A DNA stretch of 64,000 nt from Balneola sp. (lineage in GTDB: Bacteria; Bacteroidota; Rhodothermia; Balneolales; Balneolaceae), in assembly GCA_017640785.1 (NCBI GenBank), contig JAEPPZ010000001.1, positions 1-64,000 on the forward strand, in the 5' to 3' direction. The position numbers and the translations under genes are program-made. Below are positions 1 to 8,833 of the stretch, piece by piece. Numbering within the stretch: position 1 is the first letter of the stretch; every line of letters begins with the position of its first letter. The notes under the pieces were generated by a model. It was not told the DNA's origin, ran no database searches, and was given only the letters and a program-made list of their open reading frames with translations.

Positions 1-26
1 TTCGTCCCGAAACTTCGGGATCAGGA

Positions 27-410
27 TTGTAGATGTCATGTAATTCGTTGACAGTTTTTGAACAGTAAAATATATAGGGTCATCCCGAACTTGTTTCGGG
101 ATCTTTGTAAGGAATTGCTCTTGAAACGGTCTTACTTACTATGAACAAAGGCTATGTGTACTTTCTTACTAACTATCGAAGAACTACGATAATATAAGTG
201 ATGCTATAGCAAGGGAGAAGCAACTAAAAAATTGGCGTAAACGGTGGAAATGGAATCTGTTAAAGCAAAACAATCCAACATTAGAGGATGGTAAACAACA
301 ACAGACTAAAAGCCTTTACGTAAGATCCCGAAATAAATTCGGGATGACCTGCTTGCAATATTGAGGTTGGTATAAAGAAATTTTGTCAACGAATTACCTG
401 ACATCTACAA
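27..410. repeat. Nested inverted-repeat unit around a nuclease remnant
   Basis: Outer arms at 27-53 and 384-410 are inverted copies with about one mismatch over 27 nt (core AATTCGTTGACA). Inner arms at about 77-104 and 324-351 are inverted copies of a CCCGAA...TTCGGGATC motif of the kind scattered through Bacteroidota genomes. The right outer arm contains the stop codon of the downstream DoxX gene, so the left arm is an inverted copy of that gene's 3' end. The unit encloses a decayed GIY-YIG gene. This also accounts for the first 404 bases, where no intact gene is seen. Confidence 0.7.
141..364 (+). pseudogene. GIY-YIG endonuclease remnant, internally deleted and frameshifted
   Basis: An ATG at 141 opens MNKGYVYFLTN, the usual N-terminus of small GIY-YIG proteins (normally MxxGYVYILTN), but this frame stops within about 15 codons. 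In another frame from about 185 the C-terminal part follows: YDNISDAIAREKQLKNWR and then KWNLLKQNNP, which matches the family's conserved AIxREKQLKxWxR tail. The central part with the catalytic Arg and Glu is missing. The 3' frame reads on to a stop at 362-364. It is almost certainly non-functional. What makes it notable is that it sits inside nested inverted repeats, suggesting it was the cargo or the maker of the unit. Confidence 0.75.
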
Positions 411-827
411 CTCTTTCTTAGAAAACAGATTTGTCACGTTTAATACTTTGCTTCCGTTAAACAACAAATAAAAAGACCCTGCAAGCATCGTAATAGCAGG
501 AAAAGCACCCGGATAAGTGTCACCCGTATGAACAATTAAAAGTGCGATAATAAAATTACCGATCATTATTACGGCTGCAATACGAACCTGAAATCCGATT
601 ATAAAAAATATTCCACAAATGAATTGGGCGTAAACAGAAACAACTGCCGAAACCAGTGGGATTGGAAAACCGAAGTTTGTTAAAAACTCCGAAAATTCAA
701 GCATTCTATCCCATGAGAACACATTATCCTGAGTTCCATAGATCAAATGAAAACCTATAATTAATCGAATAAAGACTTCTGAGTAGTCTTTGTATTTATC
801 AAAGAATTTATTCGCTCTTTCAATCAT
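405..827 (-). CDS. DoxX family membrane protein
   Basis: A 140-residue protein with four hydrophobic segments at about residues 17-35, 55-78, 82-100 and 105-125. It carries the DoxX-like features RLIIGFHLIYG near the N-terminus and a central GxxxIxGF segment (GIFFIIGFQVR). DoxX proteins are small inner-membrane proteins of the DoxD-like superfamily with poorly defined redox-related roles, so the substrate is unknown. The start ATG at 827 is preceded by a non-coding gap before the divergent YCII gene. The stop codon lies within the right arm of the 27-410 inverted repeat. A second, unrelated DoxX-like gene is at 25209. Confidence 0.8.
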   Translation of the reverse strand: MIERANKFFDKYKDYSEVFIRLIIGFHLIYGTQDNVFSWDRMLEFSEFLTNFGFPIPLVSAVVSVYAQFICGIFFIIGFQVRIAAVIMIGNFIIALLIVHTGDTYPGAFPAITMLAGSFYLLFNGSKVLNVTNLFSKKEL

Positions 828-948
828 ACATTTAATGTTTATTCAAGTGAACCGATAGTATAGAGTACCTGATCATAAAATAGCATTATTCTTAGTTAAT
901 CCGTTTATTCTGAAATTCAATATTAGAATTCAGAATTAATTGGGGTGA

Positions 949-1275
949 ATGATGAATAAATATATGTTGATTTTTCGGGGTCAGGATGGAGTTGATACTT
1001 CAGATGCCGCCCTCAAAGAAAGAATAAGTTTACATGTGAACTGGATCAAAAAGCTTGGTGATCAACACATAGATTCACAACGTTTGGAAGATTCCGGAAC
1101 CCATCTTATAAGTCATGATCGTGTAATTACAGACGGTCCTTTTATCGAAGCAAAAGAGATCATACTTGGATATACAATTATTGCAGCTAAGAATATGGAT
1201 GAAGCTGTTTTTTTAACCAAAACCTGCCCCTTGCTAAATTACTTTGAAATTATGGTCAGGCCGGTGGTTAGTTAA
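949..1275 (+). CDS. YCII-related domain protein
   Basis: A 108-residue dimeric alpha/beta-barrel-type protein of the YCII/DGPF group. The diagnostic DGPF motif is present in VITDGPFIEAKEIILGY, followed by a TCP segment and a C-terminal E-V-RP (YFEIMVRPVV), all usual for the family. Such proteins often accompany ECF sigma factors, but none is beside this one. ATG codons occur at 949 and 952, and either could be used. The function is unknown; related proteins have been linked to dehydrochlorination or polyketide-cyclase-like chemistry. The gene overlaps the convergent gene at 1272 by four bases. Confidence 0.8.
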   Translation: MMNKYMLIFRGQDGVDTSDAALKERISLHVNWIKKLGDQHIDSQRLEDSGTHLISHDRVITDGPFIEAKEIILGYTIIAAKNMDEAVFLTKTCPLLNYFEIMVRPVVS

Positions 1276-2027
1276 TTAGTGAAAAAATCTTTTTCAAAAG
1301 TAGCAGCCAGATCGTAATTAAAGAACTCTATCATTTTAGTTTGCGTGCCTTTTTTCATTCCGATCTTTTTCGGCAACCAAACTCCATCTACTTCTGTGTA
1401 TTCATCGATCGTATAATTTATAACCGACTGATATTTTCCATCCAGAAAATAGACCTGTTTCATAAAAGGGCGATATGTTTCTTTTGAGATGTAGTACATT
1501 TCTTCTCCGTATCTTAAACCTGAAAGCCGGATGATGTACGCCTCTACTTCTCCAACTTTGATCTCTCCTTCATAGTAGATATCTAGTCTCTTATCTTCAT
1601 AATCGAAAAGGTTATTCTCATACAGACTAAATTGTTCTTCCTCACTTAACTTCCGACCTTTTAAACTCTGAACTACCTCTCCTTCCTCTTTGTCAATTTT
1701 CTTGATCCATCCTTTTCTGCCGTGTCTTCCGAATAGGATATATTCTTCTTCAGTTTTTTGATCTATACGAAACCAATCATTTTTCATATAGAAAAGGTCG
1801 AAATCAGCTTTTTCACCGGTCTGATAAGTGATTTCACCGGTCGTTTGAAAGGATTCTACTCGTAAATTATTCTCACGCCCTCCCAGTGCAGCCACCACTC
1901 GCTCAACCAATTCATTCAATTCTTTATCATACTCATAAATATCCAACAGATATCGGTTTCTATCCTGAGCTGACGCGGATGAGCTTATAAAAAAGAGGAG
2001 CAGGGTAAAGATAAAAATCTTTTTCAT
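1272..2027 (-). CDS. Exported LolA-like protein of unknown function
   Basis: A 251-residue protein with a clear signal peptide (MKKIFIFTLLLFFISS, cleavage near ASAQ at residue 20). The mature part has the pattern of periplasmic LolA/LppX-like half-barrels: an N-terminal helix with VVAALGG, a strand-rich FQTTGEITY segment, later YYISKETYRPFM and a late VDGVWLPKKIG. The last is typical of outer-membrane lipoprotein-sorting-related proteins in Bacteroidota. It may bind a lipid or hydrophobic ligand in the periplasm. No lipoprotein Cys follows the signal. It is divergent from xseA, with 74 bases between them. The family assignment rests on fold-like pattern, not on a catalytic motif. Confidence 0.55.
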   Translation of the reverse strand: MKKIFIFTLLLFFISSSASAQDRNRYLLDIYEYDKELNELVERVVAALGGRENNLRVESFQTTGEITYQTGEKADFDLFYMKNDWFRIDQKTEEEYILFGRHGRKGWIKKIDKEEGEVVQSLKGRKLSEEEQFSLYENNLFDYEDKRLDIYYEGEIKVGEVEAYIIRLSGLRYGEEMYYISKETYRPFMKQVYFLDGKYQSVINYTIDEYTEVDGVWLPKKIGMKKGTQTKMIEFFNYDLAATFEKDFFTN

Positions 2028-2101
2028 AACGATAGAATTTCACTCATTATACTAAAACAGAATCAATAAATCCCGTATGTTTCACTCAAACCAATTTATT
2101 T

Positions 2102-3292
2102 ATGTCCGAACAAACACCTTTTCTATTTGATATACCTTCCGTTTCCGAACTAACCGGAAAGATCAAAACTGTACTCGAGCAGAATTTTATGGATATTCTG
2201 GTCGAAGGCGAAGCCAGTAATGTTAAACAAAGTGCAAACGGACACTATTACTTTACTTTAAAAGATTCAGGAGCTCAGCTTCCTTGTGTGATATGGAGAA
2301 GTACCGTACAACGCTTGGGAATCGAACTTACCGACGGACAGCAAATAGTAGTTGGCGGAGATATTCAGGTTTACGAACCTCATGGTCGTTATCAAATGAT
2401 AGTAAACCTGGTTCAGCAAGCTGGAATAGGAAAACTTCAGCAGGCATTTGAGAAACTAAAAGCAAAACTAAAAGTTGAAGGTTTATTTGATGATATACAT
2501 AAACTGGCTCTTCCTAAATTTCCCCAAAGGATCGGAGTAGTAACTTCTAAAACTACTGCGGCTTTTCAGGACATCAGAGCTACTCTTCAGAAAAGATGGC
2601 CCCTTGCGGAAGTAAAATTGTTTCATGCCAGCGTACAGGGAGTGAACGCCGCTCCCGAAATTGTAAATGGTATTAATTACTTCTCTAATCATAAAAATGT
2701 GGATGTTGTAATTATTGGTCGTGGCGGGGGTTCGCTCGAAGATCTGTGGCCATTCAATGAAGAAGCCGTAGCAAGAGCTGTTTTTCATTGTGAGATCCCA
2801 ATCATAAGTGCTGTTGGACACGAAATTGATTTTTCTATTTCAGATTTTGTTGCAGATTCCAGAGCGGCTACTCCCACACATGCTGCTGTAATGGCTGTTC
2901 CGGATATCAACGAAATAAACATGAAAATTGAAGATCTGTACAGAAGACTTCAGCTCAATACCTCAGGAGCAGTACAATTTTATAAAGATCGTGTTAAAAA
3001 CCTTGCAGGTTCTTATGCCCTTCTTGCGGTTCAGCAAAAAATGAAAAATGCCGGAACTAAAATTACCAATCTTAGAGAACAGCTTGGACATCGGGCTACC
3101 TCCTCGATAAGAAATCAAAAAGATATTTTACTCGATTTTCAACATCGTCTGGACAAACAAAACCCCAATGGGCCTCTCGAAAAAGGGTTCGCACGTGTAT
3201 GGCAAGATGAAAAGTGGATCAGAAATTCTAATGATCTTCATCAAAAAGAGCCTTTTGATATAGAGTGGAAAGATGATCGCATCAAAATATGA
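2102..3292 (+). CDS. xseA: Exodeoxyribonuclease VII large subunit
   Basis: A 396-residue protein. An N-terminal OB-fold (residues 10-110) includes the family hallmark VEGEASNVKQSANGHYYFTLKD-type segment. The Exonuc_VII_L catalytic domain follows, with RIGVVTSKTTAAFQDI, VVIIGRGGGSLEDLWPFNEE and SAVGHEIDFSISDFVAD, and then a coiled-coil C-terminal region. With XseB it degrades single-stranded DNA to oligonucleotides in the cytoplasm. The length is near normal (about 400-450). No xseB small-subunit gene is seen in the window, although the two are often adjacent. The stop overlaps the next ATG (ATGA), so it is likely co-transcribed with the oxidase gene. Confidence 0.95.
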   Translation: MSEQTPFLFDIPSVSELTGKIKTVLEQNFMDILVEGEASNVKQSANGHYYFTLKDSGAQLPCVIWRSTVQRLGIELTDGQQIVVGGDIQVYEPHGRYQMIVNLVQQAGIGKLQQAFEKLKAKLKVEGLFDDIHKLALPKFPQRIGVVTSKTTAAFQDIRATLQKRWPLAEVKLFHASVQGVNAAPEIVNGINYFSNHKNVDVVIIGRGGGSLEDLWPFNEEAVARAVFHCEIPIISAVGHEIDFSISDFVADSRAATPTHAAVMAVPDINEINMKIEDLYRRLQLNTSGAVQFYKDRVKNLAGSYALLAVQQKMKNAGTKITNLREQLGHRATSSIRNQKDILLDFQHRLDKQNPNGPLEKGFARVWQDEKWIRNSNDLHQKEPFDIEWKDDRIKI

Positions 3293-4257
3293 GTACACCT
3301 TCTGAAAAAGCAGAGATTGTCGTACTTGGAAGTGGCGTTTCAGGTTTAACTACGGCACTTACTTTACTTGAAAATGGGTATGATGTCCGTATAATTGCAC
3401 GTGAACATTTCAATAACACCGTTTCTGCAAATGCAGCTGCAGTTTGGTTTCCATATAAAGCATTGCCCGTAGAAAAAGTAGTAAAATGGAGTAATCTGTC
3501 ATATGTAAAGTTTAAGGAATTAGCCGGGATTCCGGAAAGTGGAGTTTCCATTATTCCTTTCAGAATTATTGAACCGGCAGATGAAACTCCATTCTGGCTC
3601 GACGCCTTGCCCAAAGAAGCCGAAATGAGCCGCCGCAACATTACAGTTCTTGGATCAGATTTTATTTCCTACTCCTGTTCTATTCCCTTGATTGAAACTC
3701 ATATCTATCTTCCTTTCCTGCATGATAAATTCCTCGAAAACGGAGGAACAATTCAATATCAGGAGATCAAGAATATTAAAAGACTAGCTAAGCAACATCC
3801 TGTTATCAATTGCACCGGGTTAGGTTCAAGAGAATTGTGTAACGATAAAGAACTGTATCCCATCCACGGACAAACATTGAAAATCAAATCCACTAAGAAT
3901 ACTATTGGTTTAGCGTTCGATAAATTCCCGAATGAACCGGATAATGAACTGGCTTATTTCATCCCCAGATCTGACTGTACCATTTTAGGCGGATCTGCTT
4001 TTAAAAATGTAGAATCAAAAGCTATTGATGAAGACCTTACTCAACGAATTATAGATCGTTGTCTTTTACTGGATCCTGAACTTGAAACCGAACACATTAT
4101 CTCTTCACATGTTGGATTACGTCCGGGAAGAACTCAGATAAGACTTGAACAAGATCCAGAAGCTTCAATTATTCATAATTACGGACATGGTGGAGCAGGG
4201 TTTACTGTATCCTGGGGTTGCGCTGCTGAAGTTTTAACTCTTGTTCAAAATCTTTGA
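3289..4257 (+). CDS. FAD-dependent D-amino-acid oxidase family protein
   Basis: A 322-residue protein. The N-terminal Rossmann FAD-binding motif is VVLGSGVSGLTTALTLLENG (residues 9-28). It continues in the D-amino-acid oxidase pattern: AAAVWFPYKA, a central NCTGLGSRELCND, HGQTLKIK, and the C-terminal GLRPGRTQIRLE plus NYGHGGAGFTVSWGCA, in which HGGAGFT-x-SWG is the DAAO signature. The expected reaction is oxidative deamination of D-amino acids to 2-oxo acids with H2O2 release; the exact substrate cannot be read. The start overlaps the xseA stop (ATGA), and an acetyltransferase follows with almost no gap. Confidence 0.85.
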   Translation: MSTPSEKAEIVVLGSGVSGLTTALTLLENGYDVRIIAREHFNNTVSANAAAVWFPYKALPVEKVVKWSNLSYVKFKELAGIPESGVSIIPFRIIEPADETPFWLDALPKEAEMSRRNITVLGSDFISYSCSIPLIETHIYLPFLHDKFLENGGTIQYQEIKNIKRLAKQHPVINCTGLGSRELCNDKELYPIHGQTLKIKSTKNTIGLAFDKFPNEPDNELAYFIPRSDCTILGGSAFKNVESKAIDEDLTQRIIDRCLLLDPELETEHIISSHVGLRPGRTQIRLEQDPEASIIHNYGHGGAGFTVSWGCAAEVLTLVQNL

Positions 4258-4259
4258 TA

Positions 4260-4802
4260 ATGAATGATCGCTACTTTTTTACTTCAAAACGTCTTGGATT
4301 CAGGAAGTTTAAAGATTCTGATTTTGATTTTTTCTATTCAATGAACTCAGATTCGGAAGTTATGAAGCACTTCCCTTCTGTTTTGGATAAAGAGCAAACG
4401 CTTTCATTAATGAACAGGATCAACGATCATATTGATGAACGTGGTTTTGGATTTTATGCCGTAGACCTTCTTTCTGAAAATGCTTTCATAGGTTTTATTG
4501 GTTTAAAAAGAACCAACTTTGAAGCTGATTTTACTCCTTGTGTAGAAATTGGCTGGCGTTTGGATAAAAAGTACTGGAACCGTGGTCTTGCAACAGAAGG
4601 CTCGGCTCGTTGTTTGGATTACGCCCTTTCTCATCTTAATTTATATGAAGTGTACTCATTCACTGCGCTGCTCAATAAAGCTTCTGAGAGAGTGATGCAG
4701 AAAATCGGAATGAAAAAGATCGGAGAATTTGATCACCCACTAGTTGAAGATAATCATCCTTTAAAAGCCCATTGTTTGTATAGAATTTCAAAAGGAACTT
4801 AA
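4260..4802 (+). CDS. GNAT family N-acetyltransferase (RimJ/RimL-like)
   Basis: A 180-residue protein with the ribosomal-protein-acetyltransferase-like GNAT layout: TSKRLGFRKFKDSDFDFFYS at the start, FIGFIGLKR in strand 4, VEIGWRLDKKYWNRGLATEG (acetyl-CoA-binding motif A), and a LNKASERVMQKIGMKK segment near the C-terminus. The reading frame can begin at a TTG at 4254, but the ATG at 4260 is the better start and gives MNDRYFFTSKRL. It is probably the third gene of the xseA-oxidase transcription unit. The acceptor substrate is unknown. Confidence 0.85.
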   Translation: MNDRYFFTSKRLGFRKFKDSDFDFFYSMNSDSEVMKHFPSVLDKEQTLSLMNRINDHIDERGFGFYAVDLLSENAFIGFIGLKRTNFEADFTPCVEIGWRLDKKYWNRGLATEGSARCLDYALSHLNLYEVYSFTALLNKASERVMQKIGMKKIGEFDHPLVEDNHPLKAHCLYRISKGT

Positions 4803-4882
4803 AAATATATTTTTCACTTCTATCGGAATGAATTTAACAGTTCCTTAATTTTTGTTAATCAAAATACTCCCTCAATTCAATC

Positions 4883-5956
4883 ATGAAGAAATTTTTTAGT
4901 TCTGTATTTCTGCTTTTTACAATTCTCTTGTTTTCGGCTTCAACAAGTGCTCAAGAGTCAAATTTTCAATTTTATGGAAATGTGCGTTTAGCACATATAG
5001 GAAATGATACCGAAGCAAGTGGGCTTGGCGGAGACAATACTTTATTGCGAATACGTCCCGGTGTTAAGTATTTCTTCAATAAAAATCATTCTTTTTCAGG
5101 TCGGTTAGTTTATTTGGTTTCTAAAGAAGCAGAACCGTTTGAGTTTACTATTAAAGCAAACGGAAACCGCCAATTGGCTTACGGTTCACTTTCTTTTGAT
5201 GAATTTTACTACCAGTACACCAAAGAAGACTTCCTTTTAAAGATGGGACGGTTCCAAAAATCTATAAGTGTTTTGTCAAATGCAGGTCGGTCGCACTTAA
5301 GATTTCAAAGTAATGCAAATTTCGTGCATTGGAGTGATGGATTATATCTTAAAAAAGGTTTGAACAGTGAATGGTTTGGAGAAGCTATTATCGAATATCA
5401 AAACCGAGATGCACTTTCATTTCCATACAAGGCAAATCTGAATTATGGTAATTCTGAACATAATTTTAACTACTATCTGGGAGCTGAAAACAGAACACGT
5501 GACCAGAATAATATTATCCAAAAAGGTTTTGGAATTTTCTTTGCGCCTAATGCATACTCTAAACCGGATGGGTTTTCAACTTATGTGGCATTAGCCTCAA
5601 GAATAACCTTTGACTTTCCTGCTGAAGATGTATTGAAAGGCGGGTCTTTCAGGATTGTTGGAGAACTTGGTCAAAATTTAAATACTGAATTCAAAAACGG
5701 AACAAGTGCCGTTACTTCTTTTGGGATCAATAAATATGCCGAAAAACATGAATTAATGGTAGAGTTTGCCAGCACAGATTCACAATGGTTAACTGCCAGC
5801 CCGTATGGAGTAAACTCTGAAGAAATTGAAATCAGATATCGATTTATTTTCAGATCAGATCTAAACTTTGATATTCGTTACAGAATCCGGGAATCCAGAT
5901 CTGATTTAGTTCCTACTCAGTACAGTACATTTTTGAGAACTACTTATTCCTTCTGA
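4883..5956 (+). CDS. Outer-membrane beta-barrel protein, porin-like
   Basis: A 357-residue protein with a signal peptide (MKKFFSSVFLLFTILLFS, cleavage near STSAQ at 24). The mature protein is dominated by alternating, aromatic-rich strands (FQFYGNVRLAHIG, ENRTRDQ, HELMVEFAST, EIEIRYRFIFRSD) and ends in a terminal Phe (TYSF), as outer-membrane barrels do. Such strands recall alginate-export or phosphate-selective porin-type barrels, but no motif fixes a substrate. The gene stands alone between the acetyltransferase and pheA, with 80 bases of upstream sequence. Confidence 0.65.
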   Translation: MKKFFSSVFLLFTILLFSASTSAQESNFQFYGNVRLAHIGNDTEASGLGGDNTLLRIRPGVKYFFNKNHSFSGRLVYLVSKEAEPFEFTIKANGNRQLAYGSLSFDEFYYQYTKEDFLLKMGRFQKSISVLSNAGRSHLRFQSNANFVHWSDGLYLKKGLNSEWFGEAIIEYQNRDALSFPYKANLNYGNSEHNFNYYLGAENRTRDQNNIIQKGFGIFFAPNAYSKPDGFSTYVALASRITFDFPAEDVLKGGSFRIVGELGQNLNTEFKNGTSAVTSFGINKYAEKHELMVEFASTDSQWLTASPYGVNSEEIEIRYRFIFRSDLNFDIRYRIRESRSDLVPTQYSTFLRTTYSF

Positions 5957-5958
5957 AA

Positions 5959-7095
5959 TCAATTTTCTTGCTTGGCATAGCAGCCCAGAATAGTAAGTTC
6001 GGCTGCTTTTTCTTCCAATTTTTTAAGTGCTTTCTTAGTTTCAGGATCAGCTGTATTTGCAATGATATCCAAATGAAAAGAATACTTCCATGGTTCATTC
6101 AGCCTTGGTCGCGATTCCAGTTTACTCATATTAATGCCGAACTCATGCAGAACATTCAAGCATTCGATCAAAGAACCTTCCTCATTAGAAGTCACCATCA
6201 AAAGTGATGTTTTTGCCGGAATCTGAAGATCAACTTTAACCGGTTTCGGAGCCACAATTACAAATCTGGTATAGTTCTCTTTTTGATTTGCGATGTCGTG
6301 AGCAATCACTTTTAAACCATAATGATCAGCGGCGTGTGCTCCGGCTATTGCTGCCTGAGACAGATCTCCGTCTTCCAGAACTTTTCGTGCTGAAATTGCT
6401 GTGTCCAGATAAGATTCTACTTTGCTTCTCGGGAGTCTGGACAAAAAGTGAGTACACTGTGCAATAGCTTGCGGATGCGATAGAATTCTTCGAATCTGTG
6501 AAACATCCACATCTTCAACTGCTAACAGGCAATGAACTATTTTCAGGATCTCCTCTCCCACAATATGCAGATGTGCTTCCCCCAGAATGTCGTATGTATC
6601 ATTGATAGAGCCTGCCGTTGTATTTTCGATAGGTAAGCAAGCCAGATCAACTTCACCTTCCTTCACTGCTTTTGCAGCTCCTAAAAAAGTGTCGTAGCCA
6701 TAGCTCTCTACTTTTCCATAACGCTCACCAAAATGTCGCTGAATGGCCAGATGAGAATAAGCTCCGTCTGTTCCCTGATAACTTACCTTGATGGTTTCGC
6801 CATTGCTTTCGTTTTGATGATCAACTAAAGAATGAGTTTGAAATCGAACAGAGTTTGTAATGATTTCTCGGAATAAATGTTCTGCATAATATCTGTCCAG
6901 ACCAATTTCCTGGGCAAAATGACGAATCCGATTCAGAAGTTGCTCCTCCCTCTCCATATCCCTGATACCTGCTTCTTTGTCGATCTTAAGCGCTGCAACT
7001 TCTTTTACAATATCCTGCCGTTCAGCAACCGCTTTAAGTATGGTTTTATCAATTTGGTCTAGACGTTCCCGAATAGATTCAAGTTCTTTTTTCAT
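5959..7095 (-). CDS. pheA: Bifunctional chorismate mutase / prephenate dehydratase
   Basis: A P-protein of phenylalanine biosynthesis. An AroQ-type chorismate mutase occupies residues 1-90 (LESIRERLDQIDKTILKAVA; later DMEREEQLLNRI). A prephenate dehydratase domain follows (VSYQGTDGAYSHLAIQRHFG; CLPIENTTAGSINDTYD; ENYTRFVIVA). An ACT regulatory domain closes the protein (TSLLMVTSNEEGSLIECLNV; KLESRPRLNEPWKYSFHLDI), whose ESRP motif is the Phe-binding feedback site. The frame is open to 7191, but I place the start at the ATG at 7095 (MKKELESIRE). That start leaves a divergent promoter gap before the TspO gene and gives 378 residues, a usual length for this fusion. Confidence 0.93.
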   Translation of the reverse strand: MKKELESIRERLDQIDKTILKAVAERQDIVKEVAALKIDKEAGIRDMEREEQLLNRIRHFAQEIGLDRYYAEHLFREIITNSVRFQTHSLVDHQNESNGETIKVSYQGTDGAYSHLAIQRHFGERYGKVESYGYDTFLGAAKAVKEGEVDLACLPIENTTAGSINDTYDILGEAHLHIVGEEILKIVHCLLAVEDVDVSQIRRILSHPQAIAQCTHFLSRLPRSKVESYLDTAISARKVLEDGDLSQAAIAGAHAADHYGLKVIAHDIANQKENYTRFVIVAPKPVKVDLQIPAKTSLLMVTSNEEGSLIECLNVLHEFGINMSKLESRPRLNEPWKYSFHLDIIANTADPETKKALKKLEEKAAELTILGCYAKQEN

Positions 7096-7193
7096 ATCAT
7101 ATCTATTTCGATGAACCGAGAAGGTAGTAAGTTTAAATTCAAGTTGAGGGAATTTTTCAGAAGTAACTGACATTATCACTTCAAAAAGCAAAA

Positions 7194-7673
7194 ATGTCTA
7201 TTCCGAATAAGTATAAACTTCCTGTTTCAATTGCAATTTGCTTGCTCGTAGGATTTCTCTCCGGAATCTCAACTTCAGATAACATTTCAGGTTGGTACTC
7301 AACACTAGAAAAGCCTTCCTTTAATCCACCGAATTGGATATTTGGTCCTGTATGGACTTTCCTTTACATCTTGATGGGGATTGCGTTAGGAAAACTTTGG
7401 AGTTCAGATAGTTCAGGTAAAGAAAAGAATAAAGCTATTTTCGTCTTTGGTTCTCAATTAGCTGTAAACGCATTATGGAGTATCTTTTTCTTTGGGATGC
7501 AGAATCCATTTCTGGCTTTTATTGACATCATTATTTTAATCATTCTGATCGTCTACACCATCAAATTGTTCAAGCCCATCAACAGAATGGCTTCATGGCT
7601 TTTATATCCTTATTTGGTCTGGGTGAGTTTTGCAGCTGTTTTAAATCTGTCTATTGTTGTGCTGAACAGATGA
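7194..7673 (+). CDS. TspO/MBR family tryptophan-rich sensory protein
   Basis: A 159-residue integral membrane protein with five hydrophobic helices. It shows the TspO signature: WYSTLEKPSFNPPNWIFGPVW in the first loop, TFLYILMGIALGKLW, and LAVNALWSIFFFG. Bacterial TspO proteins bind porphyrins and other tetrapyrroles or cholesterol-like ligands and take part in stress or photosynthetic-gene signalling. The WxPP and N-LWS residues that line the ligand pocket are present. It is divergent from pheA, and the next gene downstream is on the opposite strand. Confidence 0.9.
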   Translation: MSIPNKYKLPVSIAICLLVGFLSGISTSDNISGWYSTLEKPSFNPPNWIFGPVWTFLYILMGIALGKLWSSDSSGKEKNKAIFVFGSQLAVNALWSIFFFGMQNPFLAFIDIIILIILIVYTIKLFKPINRMASWLLYPYLVWVSFAAVLNLSIVVLNR

Positions 7674-7699
7674 AATATTTTAATAAGTACCGGAATTTC

Positions 7700-8833
7700 T
7701 TATCCACTCGTTTTCTTATATCTGTTTACAGAAACAGCCAATAATCCGGCTGCTACTACAGATATAATCAATACCATTTCGTACACTTCTTTCCAACCAG
7801 CACCTTTTAGTAATACCATTCGCATTATTTTAATAAAATAAGCAATTGGATTAGCTAAAGTCAGTTTCTGAGCCCACATTGGCATACTTTCAATGGGTGT
7901 AAATAAGCCTCCCATCAGAATAAAAACAACCATTATAAACCATGCAATAAACATGGCTTGCTGTTGCGTATCTGTTATGGTGGATATGAACAAACCTAGC
8001 ACTTGAATCAACACTAAATAAATTCCAGCGATTATTAAAATAGTTGTTAAACTACCCAAAAATGGAATTTGAAAACCGAATCGAGCTAATGCTAATCCCA
8101 ATAATAAATCGAACATTCCTATCATCCAAAAAGGAACTAATTTGCCGACCATAAATTGAAATTTAGTGATTGGAGTTACATTCAATTGTTCTATGGTTCC
8201 TATTTCACGTTCCCGAACTATGTTCATTCCGGATAAAAACAAACCGATCATTGAAACTAAAATCACCAAAATTCCGGGAACCATATAGGTGATATAATCT
8301 AAGTTGGGATTGTACCAGTTAATAGCTTGGGTAGAAATCTTTTTTACAGAAAATTGCTCAATGTTTTGAAGTCCCGCCACATTTATGTTTACAGCTTTTG
8401 TAGCACTATAATCTCGAACAATCGAATTCACATACGAGTTAATCAAGTTGGCAACACTTCCATCTACAGCATCTATCACTAATTGAATACTTGTTGCTTT
8501 ATTATTCGATAACAACTGCTGGAAGTCTCTTGGAATCTCAACAATAAAAGAGACTTCACCTTTCTCTAACTGAATTTTGGCTTCAACTTCTGAAGTGAAT
8601 TCACTTTGCAGAATAAAATATCCTGTTGCCTGTAATTTTGATACAAGTTCACGCGAAGCAATCGATTGATCTCTGTCAATTAATGCAAATTTGGCTTCTT
8701 TAAGTTCATAAGTTGCAGCAAAAGAAAGCACCAATAATTGCACCACGGGAATCACAAAAATGATGGGCAACATTGCTTTGTTTCTGAAAATCTGCAAAAA
8801 CTCCTTTTGGAGTAAAAAACGAATGATTCTCAT
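7700..8833 (-). CDS. ABC-2 type transporter permease (YbhR-like)
   Basis: A 377-residue permease: one N-terminal helix (about residues 20-40), a large periplasmic domain, then five C-terminal helices from about 180 on. The ABC-2 signature is clear: NIVREREIGTIEQLNVTPIT, followed by VGKLVPFWMIG, and later GGLFTPIESMPMWAQKLTLANP. It is the last gene of the TetR-TolC-HlyD-ABC-ABC-permease-permease operon and overlaps the upstream permease gene by four bases. It should pair with the 8830 permease and the two ATPases to export a drug or envelope component through the TolC partner. Confidence 0.9.
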   Translation of the reverse strand: MRIIRFLLQKEFLQIFRNKAMLPIIFVIPVVQLLVLSFAATYELKEAKFALIDRDQSIASRELVSKLQATGYFILQSEFTSEVEAKIQLEKGEVSFIVEIPRDFQQLLSNNKATSIQLVIDAVDGSVANLINSYVNSIVRDYSATKAVNINVAGLQNIEQFSVKKISTQAINWYNPNLDYITYMVPGILVILVSMIGLFLSGMNIVREREIGTIEQLNVTPITKFQFMVGKLVPFWMIGMFDLLLGLALARFGFQIPFLGSLTTILIIAGIYLVLIQVLGLFISTITDTQQQAMFIAWFIMVVFILMGGLFTPIESMPMWAQKLTLANPIAYFIKIMRMVLLKGAGWKEVYEMVLIISVVAAGLLAVSVNRYKKTSG

